Shown here piece after piece: positions 39,451 through 49,173 of a stretch of 64,000 nucleotides of DNA; within the stretch, counting starts at the first letter, position 1, and each line of letters starts with the position of its first letter. Under the pieces are notes generated by a model. The model was not told the DNA's origin. It saw only the letters and a list, made by a program, of their open reading frames with translations, and ran no database searches. The stretch spans positions 386,001-450,000 of the forward strand of contig NC_011565.1 of the NCBI RefSeq assembly GCF_000010645.1, in the 5' to 3' direction. The position numbers were made by a program, and so were the translations under genes. The stretch comes from Candidatus Azobacteroides pseudotrichonymphae genomovar. CFP2 (lineage in GTDB: Bacteria; Bacteroidota; Bacteroidia; Bacteroidales; Azobacteroidaceae).

Positions 39451-41280
39451 ATGAAAATACAGTTACGTAGCCATGAGAGTACTTATGGACGCAAAATGGC
39501 AGGAACACGTGCTTTGTGGAAAGCTAACGGAATGAAGGTAGAACAGTTTAATAAGCCCATCATTGCTATTGTTAATTCCTTTACACAATTTGTACCTGGG
39601 CACGCACATTTGCACGAAGTAGGCCAATTTGTCAAATCAGAGATAGAGAAACAAGGATGTTTTGCGGCTGAATTTAATACCATTGCTATCGATGACGGTA
39701 TTGCAATGGGACATAATGGAATGTTATATTCTTTGCCTTCACGTGATTTGATAGCTGACAGTGTGGAGTATATGATACAAGCACACAAAGCTGATGCTAT
39801 GGTCTGTATTAGCAACTGCGATAAGATTACACCAGGGATGCTAATGGCTTCTATGCGACTAAATATCCCTACTGTTTTTGTATCTGGCGGTCCGATGGAA
39901 GCTGGAAATTTGAATGGAAATAGGTTAGATTTAATTGAGGTTATGGTGCAAAGTGCTGACGCCTTTGTAAGCGATGAACAAGTTCGTCAAGTGGAATTGA
40001 ATGCTTGTCCTACATGTGGTTCGTGTTCTGGGATGTTTACTGCCAATTCCATGAATTGCTTGAACGAAGCAATTGGCTTAGCATTACCTGGCAATGGAAC
40101 CATTGTGGCTACCCATACTCGCCGAAAACAACTTTTTGCAGATGCAGCCAGCTTAATAGTCAAAAATACTTATAAATACTATGAAAAAGGAAATGAGAAC
40201 GTTCTCCCTCTGAGTATTGCGACTCGTGAATCTTTCTTAAATGCTATGACGTTAGATATCGCTATGGGTGGATCTACTAATACAATTTTACATCTTTTAG
40301 CTATTGCTCATGAAGCAGGAGTAGACTTTACAATGCAAGATATAGATACTCTTTCTCGTAAGACGCCTTGTCTTTGCAAAATTTCACCCAATGCCAGTAA
40401 ATATTACATTCAAGATGTAAATCGTGCAGGGGGTATTATAGGTATTCTATCAGAATTACATAAAAGTAAATTGATAGATGTTTCCGCTAAACGAGTAGAT
40501 GGTTTGACTGTAGCAGAAGCTATTCGTCAATTTGACATCTGTAGTACAGATGTCACAAAAGAGGCATTGAATAAGTATAAATCTGCTCCTGGGAATAGGT
40601 TTAATCTTGTCATGGCATCTCAGCAAAATGATTACGATACATTGGATACTGATCGAATGAATGGATGTATCCGCAGTACAAAGTACGCTTATAGTGAAGA
40701 TGGAGGGTTAGCTATATTAAAAGGTAATATAGCAATGGATGGATGTGTAGTAAAAACTGCTGGTATAGATGAAAATATTTTTCTATTTTCAGGACCTGCT
40801 AAGGTATTTGATTCTCAAGAATCTGCTTGTAGAGGAATTTTAGAGGGAAAAATTGTTAGTGGAGATGTAGTAGTGATTATTTACGAAGGTCCTAAAGGTG
40901 GTCCTGGAATGCAAGAAATGCTATATCCTACTTCTTATATTAAATCACGTCATTTAGGTAAAGGATGTGCTTTAATTACCGATGGTCGTTTTTCAGGGGG
41001 GACATCTGGCTTATCTATTGGACATATATCGCCAGAAGCTGCTGCAAGTGGGAATATTGGGTTAGTTAGAAATAACGATATAATCGCTATTAATATTCCT
41101 GAAAGAACAATCAATGTATTATTGTCAGAAGAAGAATTAGCAAAAAGGAGAAAGGAGGAATTACAACGTGGAGATGCAGCCTTTACTCCACCAAATCGGA
41201 AGAGAATAGTTCCAAAAACATTGAGAGCATACGCCTCAATGGTTAGTTCGGCAGATAAAGGGGCTGTACGGATCATCTAA
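39451..41280 (+). CDS. ilvD: Dihydroxy-acid dehydratase
   Basis: 609 residues from the ATG at 39451 ([10 protein letters not shown]); the TTG at 39412 lies in the presumed promoter. Third step of valine and isoleucine synthesis. Iron-sulfur ligands are [14 protein letters not shown] and [33 protein letters not shown] is the conserved C-terminal block. In Bacteroides relatives ilvB, ilvN and ilvC follow; here a 477-base gap and then meaB follow, so the cluster has been split or lost. Confidence 0.97.
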   Translation: MKIQLRSHESTYGRKMAGTRALWKANGMKVEQFNKPIIAIVNSFTQFVPGHAHLHEVGQFVKSEIEKQGCFAAEFNTIAIDDGIAMGHNGMLYSLPSRDLIADSVEYMIQAHKADAMVCISNCDKITPGMLMASMRLNIPTVFVSGGPMEAGNLNGNRLDLIEVMVQSADAFVSDEQVRQVELNACPTCGSCSGMFTANSMNCLNEAIGLALPGNGTIVATHTRRKQLFADAASLIVKNTYKYYEKGNENVLPLSIATRESFLNAMTLDIAMGGSTNTILHLLAIAHEAGVDFTMQDIDTLSRKTPCLCKISPNASKYYIQDVNRAGGIIGILSELHKSKLIDVSAKRVDGLTVAEAIRQFDICSTDVTKEALNKYKSAPGNRFNLVMASQQNDYDTLDTDRMNGCIRSTKYAYSEDGGLAILKGNIAMDGCVVKTAGIDENIFLFSGPAKVFDSQESACRGILEGKIVSGDVVVIIYEGPKGGPGMQEMLYPTSYIKSRHLGKGCALITDGRFSGGTSGLSIGHISPEAAASGNIGLVRNNDIIAINIPERTINVLLSEEELAKRRKEELQRGDAAFTPPNRKRIVPKTLRAYASMVSSADKGAVRII

Positions 41281-41757
41281 AAGAGTTTCTTGTTGTTATT
41301 ATTATGTCTTCAATGAAGACTTGAGATATTAAATAATAAGGAATTCACCTTTTATTACACATAAGTAAAAGGTGAGTATCAGTCTTGTAGGGGAATTATC
41401 ACAAGATTATTGTCTCTATGCGAAAAAAACGATTGATATAGATTTTATTTGTGTAATTCTTTGTATTCCTTTTGGATTTAAAACTTTATTTCATAAGGAG
41501 AGTTTTAAAGCAATAGAAATAACGCTTCTATTGCAGTGAATTTCCATGAAGTGTTACTATCAATACACGGATGAAATCGTTCATATGAAATTAGGGGTAG
41601 GGGAATAAGAAAATATTCGGATAAAAGGATAATTGACTTCTATTTCGTTTTTTATCTAAAATTTGGAATAAGATTTCCAGAGAAATATTTATTAGTGAAT
41701 AAAACTTCTTTTGTGAAGAAAGGTTGGGTAGTAAAGTTGTGTGTTTTATCAAGAGAT
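41281..41757. other. Gap with three perfect hairpins between convergent ilvD and meaB
   Basis: No gene recognised. Perfect inverted repeats lie at 41306-41320 (GTCTTC arms), 41345-41375 (TCACCTTTTA arms, 10 bp) and 41510-41534 (GCAATAGAA arms, 9 bp). The first two probably help end the ilvD transcript and the third the meaB transcript, but none has a T tail. Confidence 0.5.
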
Positions 41758-42849
41758 CTATTTGTTAAAATACAGATCCAATATCTGTTTCGCAGCCATA
41801 AAAGAGCTAATTTTAGAATTCAATACTTGTTGCTCTTTAATTGCTAATTCTTTTCCAACATTGGCAGATTGGTAAAAATGACTTTTCAATTGTTCGTTGA
41901 TGCTTTCATACATCCAATATTTTGCTTGTTCATTTCTCTTAAAATTAAAATAGCCGCTTGCCTTAGTAAAAGTTATATATCGATAGATTGTATCCCAGAT
42001 TTCAGTGATGCCAGTTTTATAATGACCTGAATAAGTCATCACTTTTGGAATCCATCCGGAAAGAGGTAAAGGGAACAAGTGTAAAGCATTACGATATTGA
42101 GCGGCTGCTAAATTGGCTTTTTCAATATTATTGCCATCGGCTTTATTAACAACTACTCCGTCCGCCATTTCCATAATTCCCCGTTTAATACCTTGCAATT
42201 CATCGCCTGTACCTGCCACTTGTATTAAAAGGAAGAAATCTACCATAGAATGAACAGCTGTTTCAGATTGTCCTACTCCAACTGTTTCTACGAAAATCGT
42301 ATCGAAGCCAGCAGCTTCGCATAGAATAATTGTTTCTCTTGTTTTTCTTGCCACACCGCCTAAAGAACCAGCCGATGGCGAAGGGCGAATGAAAACATTT
42401 GTTTCGCGAGAAATTTCTTCCATCCTTGTTTTATCCCCTAGGATGCTACCTTTGGATCGCTCACTACTGGGATCTATTGCCAAAACAGCCAATTTCTTAT
42501 TTCTATCATGAACTAGGTGTATACCGAAAGCATCGATGGATGTTGATTTTCCTGCTCCCGGCACACCAGTAATTCCAATTCGGATGGAAGAGCCTGAGTA
42601 AGGCAAGCATTTTTCAACTATTTCTTGAGCAATTTTTTGATGTTCGCTTTTCCCGCTTTCTATCAAAGTTACAGCTTGGCTTAGGATAGTAATATTTCCC
42701 TTTAGTATTTGTTCAGTATATTCACTAGAGGTATACTGTAAGCGTTTTTTCTTGATTTGGAAGTAAGGGTTAGTTATTGGGGGTGAAATGATTCCTTTCT
42801 TGACAGTCAAACCTTTGTATTGCTTGTCGTTTTCTAGGTGATATTGCAT
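41758..42849 (-). CDS. meaB: Methylmalonyl-CoA mutase chaperone GTPase MeaB (ArgK family)
   Basis: 363 residues. G1 is GITGVPGAGKSTSIDAFG; LAIDPSSERSKGSILGDKTR is the family signature; ETVGVGQSETAV is G3 and NKADGNN G4. It guards and reloads adenosylcobalamin on methylmalonyl-CoA mutase, used for propionate and succinate interconversion. The mutase genes are not in the window. It diverges from gltB over 250 bases. Confidence 0.94.
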   Translation of the reverse strand: MQYHLENDKQYKGLTVKKGIISPPITNPYFQIKKKRLQYTSSEYTEQILKGNITILSQAVTLIESGKSEHQKIAQEIVEKCLPYSGSSIRIGITGVPGAGKSTSIDAFGIHLVHDRNKKLAVLAIDPSSERSKGSILGDKTRMEEISRETNVFIRPSPSAGSLGGVARKTRETIILCEAAGFDTIFVETVGVGQSETAVHSMVDFFLLIQVAGTGDELQGIKRGIMEMADGVVVNKADGNNIEKANLAAAQYRNALHLFPLPLSGWIPKVMTYSGHYKTGITEIWDTIYRYITFTKASGYFNFKRNEQAKYWMYESINEQLKSHFYQSANVGKELAIKEQQVLNSKISSFMAAKQILDLYFNK

Positions 42850-42932
42850 GAATTAGAAATAAATTTTCATTGAAACAAAAGTAACAAATAATTTTGTGTG
42901 ATTAAACGAATTGTTTTGTTTCAGATCATAGA

Positions 42933-42952
42933 ATGCCATAATAGAATGGCAT
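42933..42952. promoter_or_regulatory. Palindrome between meaB and gltB
   Basis: ATGCCAT (42933-42939) and ATGGCAT (42946-42952) form a perfect inverted repeat with a 6-base spacer in the shared upstream region, about 150 bases before gltB. Candidate operator only. Confidence 0.35.
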
Positions 42953-43100
42953 ATAGGGAATAGAAATTTGTAGGAGACAAATAAAACAATTATATTTGTC
43001 TCTCATAGAGACTAAAAGTTGCTTGAGATATGGTTGGAAATAAATATCTGTCAATTCTTGGTTTTTGATTTATAATCTTAACTTTTTTAGTTTTTGTTAG

Positions 43101-46100
43101 ATGAAAGAAATTGGTTTATATCATCCAGATTATGAACATGATGCGTGTGGTGTTGGATTATTGGTTGATATTCATGGTAACAAATCTCATGATATTGTTG
43201 AGAAGGGGTTACAGATATTAGAACATATGCTTCATCGGGGTGCAGAAGGTGCTGACTGTAATACTGGTGATGGGGCAGGAATAACTTTGCAAATTCCACA
43301 TGAATTTATTTTACTTCAGGGAGTTCCAGTCCCTGAGAAAGGGAAATATGGTACGGGATTAGTATTCCTCCCTAGGAGTAAGAGTCAGGCTTCTCTTTGT
43401 ATGGATGTATTGCAAAATGTTGTAGAGCAGGAAGGTCTAAGGTTACTTGCTATACGTGATGTTCCTGTTAATGGTGATATTTTGGGAGAAATTTCCTGTT
43501 CTAATGAACCAACTATCAAACAAATTTTTATTGTTGGTGAAGATTGTCCAGAAATATTGGAAAGGAAATTATATGTTGCTCGTCGAAAAGTAGAAAATAA
43601 GATTTGTAAATCTTCCTTGGACGATAAGGGAAGTTTTTATGTTGTAAGTCTTTCCACTCAACGTATTACATATAAGGGGATGCTTTCTTCTACTCAGTTG
43701 AGAGACTACTTTTCGGATTTAACTAATCCATATTTTACGAGTGGGTTGGCATTAGTACATTCGCGTTTTAGTACGAATACTTTTCCTAGTTGGAATTTAG
43801 CACAGCCTTTTCGTTTATTAGGTCATAATGGTGAAATTAATACTATTCGTGGTAATCGTTATTGGATGGAGGCTCGGGAAAGTGTAATGCGGGTTCCCGA
43901 ATTGGGAAATGTAGAAGATATTTTTCCGGTGATTCAATCTGAAATGTCGGATAGTGCTTCATTGGATAATGTACTTGAGTTCTTAGTAATGTCTGGAAAA
44001 TCTTTTCCACATGCTTGGTCTATGTTAATCCCTGAAAGTTGGAATAATAAAAATCCAATTTCCGATGAATTGAAGGCATTCTATGAATATCATAGTATCA
44101 TTATGGAGCCATGGGATGGCCCTGCAACACTATTGTTCACTGACGGACGCTATGCGGGAGGGATATTGGATAGAAATGGACTTCGTCCAGCTCGTTATTT
44201 GATTACTAAAAATGGGATTATGGTTGTAGCTTCTGAGGCGGGGGTATTGCCCTTCGAGCCGATTGAGATTAAAGAAAAAGGCCGTTTGCAGCCGGGTAAA
44301 ATGTTGATGATAGATACGCTTGATGGTAAGATTTATTATGATTCTGAATTAAAAGCAGAATTGGCAAATGCACATCCATATAGGGACTGGATGGATAGAA
44401 ATCGCATTATACTAGATAAAATATATTCGGGGAGGACAGTTGAATATGGAGTTGATAATTTATTAGTGTATCTAAAAGCCTTTGGTTATACAAAAGAGGA
44501 TATAGATAAAATTATTATTCCGATGGCAATTGAAGGAAAAGAACCCATTGGTTCGATGGGCAATGATGTCCCATTGGCAGTGTTGTCTGATAAGCCGCAA
44601 CGCTTATTTAACTATTTTCGTCAATTGTTTGCTCAAGTAACTAATCCTCCTATTGACCCTATTCGGGAGGAGTTGGTAATGTCCTTGTCTTTATATGTAG
44701 GTTGCCAGGATGTAAATATTTTATTGCCAACTCCAGAACTGAGTAAAATGGTGAAATTACAAAGTCCGGTGATCGATAATCGAGATTTAGATATTTTGAT
44801 GCATTTGGGTTATAAGGGGTTTAGATCCTTGTTACTTCCAATGTTATTCAAAGTAAAAGGAGGCAAAAAAGAAGTTGTGCAGTCATTATCTGATGCGTTG
44901 AGTAGTCTTTGTCAACAAGCTGAAAAAGCAGTAGACGACGGTTATCATTATATCGTTTTGAGTGATAAAGAAATTAGTAGAGACAGATCAGCTATTCCTT
45001 CTTTGTTAGCGGTTTCTGCAGTTCACCATCATTTAATTAACAAACGTAAACGAATGCAAATTGCTATTGTAGTGGAAACTGCAGAAGCTCGAGAAGTGAA
45101 TCATTTTGCCTTGCTGTGTGGGTTTGGAGCTACTGCTGTTAATCCTTATATGGCATTTGCTATTTTGTATGAAAAGGTAAGGACTCATGAAATCCAATTG
45201 GATTATCATACGGCAGAGAAAAATTATGTTAAATCTATCAATAAAGGGTTGTTGAAAGTGCTCTCCAAGATGGGTATTTCTACTTTGCGTTCGTACCGGG
45301 GGTCGCAGATTTTTGAAGCTGTTGGGATTAGTCAAAAAGTATTGGATTCTTATTTTGAGGGTATGAAATCGCGAATAGAAGGAATAGATTTGTCTGATAT
45401 TGCTCAAGATGCTGTGTTGTTTCATTTGAGTGCTTTTGAAGAAAAAAAGCAAAAGATGACAAATTCGAAATTGTCTGTTGTTTATCAATTGGATAATAAT
45501 GGTTTTTATTCATTTCGGAAAGGAGGAGAATGTCATGCGTGGAATCCAGAAACTATTTCTAAACTGCAAATGGCTACTCGTACAGGGGACTACAAAAAAT
45601 TTAAGGAATATACAAATATTGCAGACAATAAGTCTCCTCGGATATTTATCCGTGATTTTATGACTTATAAACGAAATCCAATAAATATTTCTGAAGTTGA
45701 ACCAGTGGAAACTATTACGAGGCGATTTGTTACGGGGGCAATGTCATTCGGTTCTATTAGTAAGGAAGCCCATGAATCCATGGCTATTGCCTTGAATATG
45801 TTGAATGGAAAGAGCAATACTGGTGAGGGTGGAGAAGATCCTATTCGTTTCAAGGTTGGGAAAGATGGATTGAATCGTCGTTCAGCGATTAAGCAGATAG
45901 CATCGGGGCGTTTTGGTGTTACAACTGAATATTTGATTAATGCTGATGAATTGCAAATTAAGATTGCACAGGGGGCGAAACCGGGGGAGGGAGGACAACT
46001 CCCTGGTTTTAAAATAGATAAAATCATAGCTAAAACTCGTCATTCTATACCAGGTATTACATTGATTTCACCACCCCCTCATCACGACATTTATTCTATT

Positions 46101-47627
46101 GAAGATTTGGCGCAATTGATTTTTGATCTGAAAAATGTTAATACTCATGCTCGTATTTCTGTAAAACTAGTAGCAGAAATTGGAGTGGGGACTATTGCTG
46201 CTGGTGTAGTAAAGGCTAAGGCTGATTCAATTGTTATTGCTGGTTCGGATGGAGGAACTGGTGCGAGTCCGATGAGTTCTATTAAGCATGCTGGTGTTTC
46301 GTGGGAATTGGGTTTGTCGGAAACACAACAAACATTGGTTATTAATAATCTTCGTGGTTTTGTTCGTTTGCAGGTAGATGGTCAGTTGAAAACAGGTAAA
46401 GACATCATCATTGCATCTCTTTTGGGTGCTGAAGAGTACGGTTTTGCTACTAGTGCTTTGATTGTTTTAGGATGCGTAATGATGCGTAAATGTCATTTGA
46501 ACACTTGTCCGGTTGGGATTGCTACACAAAACGAAGTGTTGCGAAAACGGTTTAAAGGTAGATATGAATATTTAATTCATTTTTTTACTTTTTTGGCAGA
46601 GGAGGTTAGAGAACATTTGGCTCAGATGGGTTATCGTAGTTTAAATGAAATTATTGGGCGTTCAGACTTGATCGAACTTCAATACTTAAATACAAATTCA
46701 AAAATAAAGAAATTAAATTTTTCTAAACTAATAGAGTTTATTAAAAATGGTAATGATATTAGTTGTACTAAACAACAAGATCATAAGATTAAATGTGTAT
46801 TAGATAGAGAAATTATTAGCGAGGCCAAACAAGCAATTGAAAAATCGCTTCCAGTTGAAATGAATATGGTTATTGGAAATACTGATCGTGCCGTTGGTGC
46901 TATGCTTTCGGGTGAAATAGCCCAAAGATATGGGAATGCTGGCTTACAGGACAATACTATTATAGTTAATTTTAAGGGTTCAGCGGGACAAAGTTTTGGG
47001 GCGTTTCTTGTAGCTGGAATATCATTCTATTTGGAAGGTGAAGCGAATGATTATTTGGGCAAGGGATTGTCTGGTGGTAAAATTTCTTTAGTTCCACCTA
47101 AAACTGTTTCTTTCCTTCCAGAGGAAAATATTATTGGAGGGAATACTTTGTTATATGGAGCTACGTCTGGTGAAGTATACATCAACGGGCAAGTAGGTGA
47201 GCGTTTTTGTGTAAGAAATTCTGGAGCTATTGCTGTAGTGGAGGGTGTAGGGGATCATTGTTGCGAGTATATGACAGGTGGTAGGACAGTTGTATTAGGC
47301 AAAACAGGGAAAAATTTTGCTGCTGGTATGAGTGGTGGTTTAGCTTATGTATTGGATATAAACGGCAAATTTGATTATTTTTGCAATATGGAGATGGTGG
47401 AATTAACGTTAGTAGAAGATAAATCAGATAGTCTAGAATTGTATGGATTAGTTAAAAAACATTTTTTCCATACCCAAAGTCCTTTTGCTAAGCGCATTCT
47501 TAATAATTGGGAAGGATATTTGAAACATTTTATTAAAATAACTCCAATTGAGTATAAGAAAGTATTACAAGAAGAAAAAATGGAGGCAATAAGAAAAAGA
47601 ATAGAGCTGGTAGAATCAGACTACTAA
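43101..47627 (+). CDS. gltB: Glutamate synthase large subunit
   Basis: 1508 residues, full length. It makes glutamate from glutamine and 2-oxoglutarate. The class II amidotransferase domain starts after a short propeptide at the cysteine in HDACGVGLLVDIHG (residue 16); the FMN/synthase domain follows; the 3Fe-4S site is MRKCHLNTCPVGIATQ. The C-terminal beta-helix has GEVYINGQVGERF and GGLAYVLDING. It forms a gltB-gltD-asnB unit with the next genes: ammonia assimilation into glutamate and asparagine. Confidence 0.98.
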   Translation: MKEIGLYHPDYEHDACGVGLLVDIHGNKSHDIVEKGLQILEHMLHRGAEGADCNTGDGAGITLQIPHEFILLQGVPVPEKGKYGTGLVFLPRSKSQASLCMDVLQNVVEQEGLRLLAIRDVPVNGDILGEISCSNEPTIKQIFIVGEDCPEILERKLYVARRKVENKICKSSLDDKGSFYVVSLSTQRITYKGMLSSTQLRDYFSDLTNPYFTSGLALVHSRFSTNTFPSWNLAQPFRLLGHNGEINTIRGNRYWMEARESVMRVPELGNVEDIFPVIQSEMSDSASLDNVLEFLVMSGKSFPHAWSMLIPESWNNKNPISDELKAFYEYHSIIMEPWDGPATLLFTDGRYAGGILDRNGLRPARYLITKNGIMVVASEAGVLPFEPIEIKEKGRLQPGKMLMIDTLDGKIYYDSELKAELANAHPYRDWMDRNRIILDKIYSGRTVEYGVDNLLVYLKAFGYTKEDIDKIIIPMAIEGKEPIGSMGNDVPLAVLSDKPQRLFNYFRQLFAQVTNPPIDPIREELVMSLSLYVGCQDVNILLPTPELSKMVKLQSPVIDNRDLDILMHLGYKGFRSLLLPMLFKVKGGKKEVVQSLSDALSSLCQQAEKAVDDGYHYIVLSDKEISRDRSAIPSLLAVSAVHHHLINKRKRMQIAIVVETAEAREVNHFALLCGFGATAVNPYMAFAILYEKVRTHEIQLDYHTAEKNYVKSINKGLLKVLSKMGISTLRSYRGSQIFEAVGISQKVLDSYFEGMKSRIEGIDLSDIAQDAVLFHLSAFEEKKQKMTNSKLSVVYQLDNNGFYSFRKGGECHAWNPETISKLQMATRTGDYKKFKEYTNIADNKSPRIFIRDFMTYKRNPINISEVEPVETITRRFVTGAMSFGSISKEAHESMAIALNMLNGKSNTGEGGEDPIRFKVGKDGLNRRSAIKQIASGRFGVTTEYLINADELQIKIAQGAKPGEGGQLPGFKIDKIIAKTRHSIPGITLISPPPHHDIYSIEDLAQLIFDLKNVNTHARISVKLVAEIGVGTIAAGVVKAKADSIVIAGSDGGTGASPMSSIKHAGVSWELGLSETQQTLVINNLRGFVRLQVDGQLKTGKDIIIASLLGAEEYGFATSALIVLGCVMMRKCHLNTCPVGIATQNEVLRKRFKGRYEYLIHFFTFLAEEVREHLAQMGYRSLNEIIGRSDLIELQYLNTNSKIKKLNFSKLIEFIKNGNDISCTKQQDHKIKCVLDREIISEAKQAIEKSLPVEMNMVIGNTDRAVGAMLSGEIAQRYGNAGLQDNTIIVNFKGSAGQSFGAFLVAGISFYLEGEANDYLGKGLSGGKISLVPPKTVSFLPEENIIGGNTLLYGATSGEVYINGQVGERFCVRNSGAIAVVEGVGDHCCEYMTGGRTVVLGKTGKNFAAGMSGGLAYVLDINGKFDYFCNMEMVELTLVEDKSDSLELYGLVKKHFFHTQSPFAKRILNNWEGYLKHFIKITPIEYKKVLQEEKMEAIRKRIELVESDY

Positions 47628-47702
47628 ATTATAAAAGATTACTAATTGTAAAGGAGAATTGAGAAGGTTTTGTATCTTTTCCATTTTCCATTTTCGAAAA
47701 TT

Positions 47703-49118
47703 ATGGGTAACTCAAGGGCATTTTTGACAATAAATAGGAAAGAGGCTGGTTATCGACCAATACTAGAACGGATTAATGATTTTGGGGAGGTTGAGCAAAC
47801 ACTTAATAGTGAAGATAGGGTATTGCAAGCTTCTCGTTGTATGGAGTGTGGTGTGCCGTTCTGTCATTGGGCATGTCCAATTGGGAATTCGGTTCCAGAA
47901 TGGCAGGATTTGTTATATAAAGGTAGGTGGCAAGAAGCGTACAATGTACTTATTTCTACGGATAGTTTTCCGGAATTTACAGGACGTATTTGTCCTGCGT
48001 TGTGTGAAAAGAGTTGTGTGTTGAATTTGGAAAATCAGCCATTAACTATTCGAGAGAATGAAGTTGCTATAGTTGAATATGCTTTTTCGGAAGGATATGT
48101 AGTTCCAAGAGTTCCATTATATCGTAGTGGTAAGAGGGTAGCTATTATTGGTTCTGGTCCAGCAGGATTGGCTGTGGCTGATATGTTAAATCAGAAAGGG
48201 CATATGGTTGTTGTTTATGAAAAAGATGAGTATGTGGGGGGATTATTGCGTTTGGGTATTCCTGATTTCAAATTGAATAAAGAAATTGTTGAACGGCGTT
48301 TGAATATTTTAAAAATGGAGGGGATTGAATTTAAAACACGGGTAGAGGTAGGAAAGGATATTTTGGTGAATAAATTATTATCTGAATATGACGCTATATG
48401 TTTGGCTGTGGGATCGGGAGTGCCTCGTGATTTGCCTATTAAGGGAAGAAATTTGAAAGGTATTCATTTTGCTTTAGATTTTTTGAAACAACAAAATCGT
48501 GTTGTAAGTGGACAAATAATTTCTTCTGCTGAACATATTTCAGCTAAGGGGAAAAATGTATTAGTTATTGGGGGTGGAGATACAGGTTCAGATTGTGTGG
48601 GGACATCTGTTCGTCAAAAGGCAGCAAAGGTTACGCAAATAGAAATTTTACCAATGCCCCCTGAAGGTGTTAATGCGGAAACACCTTGGCCTACTTATCC
48701 GAATATTTTGAAAATATCTAGTTCTCATGAGGAAGGCTGTGAACGTCGGTGGTCGTTGGTATCTAAACAATTTCTTGGCGAAGAAGACAAAGTCACAGGA
48801 GTGAAAGTTGTTGAAGTAGAGTGGATAAAAAATTCTAAAGGGTGTTTAACTATGAAAGAAACAGGTAAAGTAGAGATTATATCTGCTGAATTGGTGTTGT
48901 TGTCTATGGGTTTTACTCAACCTGTCCATGAAGGATTGTTGGATGATTTAGGAGTTAGGTATGACATTAAAGGGAATGTGGAGGCTATTAAGCCTAGTGA
49001 ATCTTCTGTTCGGAAAGTGTTTGTTGCAGGTGATGTAACGAGTGGTGCGAGTTTGGTAGTACGTGCCATTGATTCTGGAAGGAAAGCCGCTGAGGCAATA
49101 AATATCTTTCTAAGATAG
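47703..49118 (+). CDS. gltD: Glutamate synthase small subunit
   Basis: 471 residues from the ATG at 47703; the TTG at 47670 is rejected. It passes electrons from NAD(P)H through FAD and iron-sulfur clusters to GltB. The cysteine cluster CMECGVPFCHWACPIGN and CPALCEKSC come first, then the FAD loop VAIIGSGPAGLAVADMLNQK and the NAD(P) loop VLVIGGGDTGSDC. VFVAGDVTSGASLVVRAID ends the fold. It lies 75 bases after gltB. Confidence 0.97.
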   Translation: MGNSRAFLTINRKEAGYRPILERINDFGEVEQTLNSEDRVLQASRCMECGVPFCHWACPIGNSVPEWQDLLYKGRWQEAYNVLISTDSFPEFTGRICPALCEKSCVLNLENQPLTIRENEVAIVEYAFSEGYVVPRVPLYRSGKRVAIIGSGPAGLAVADMLNQKGHMVVVYEKDEYVGGLLRLGIPDFKLNKEIVERRLNILKMEGIEFKTRVEVGKDILVNKLLSEYDAICLAVGSGVPRDLPIKGRNLKGIHFALDFLKQQNRVVSGQIISSAEHISAKGKNVLVIGGGDTGSDCVGTSVRQKAAKVTQIEILPMPPEGVNAETPWPTYPNILKISSSHEEGCERRWSLVSKQFLGEEDKVTGVKVVEVEWIKNSKGCLTMKETGKVEIISAELVLLSMGFTQPVHEGLLDDLGVRYDIKGNVEAIKPSESSVRKVFVAGDVTSGASLVVRAIDSGRKAAEAINIFLR

Positions 49119-49173
49119 AATTCGTCATCTTGAATTAAGAGATAAAGAATTAATTGGTAAATTTTTAGTTTTT

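Noticed and set aside
45033..45488. 151-codon minus-strand frame inside gltB
   Set aside because: Fully covered by the strongly conserved gltB coding strand; low-complexity, no motif.
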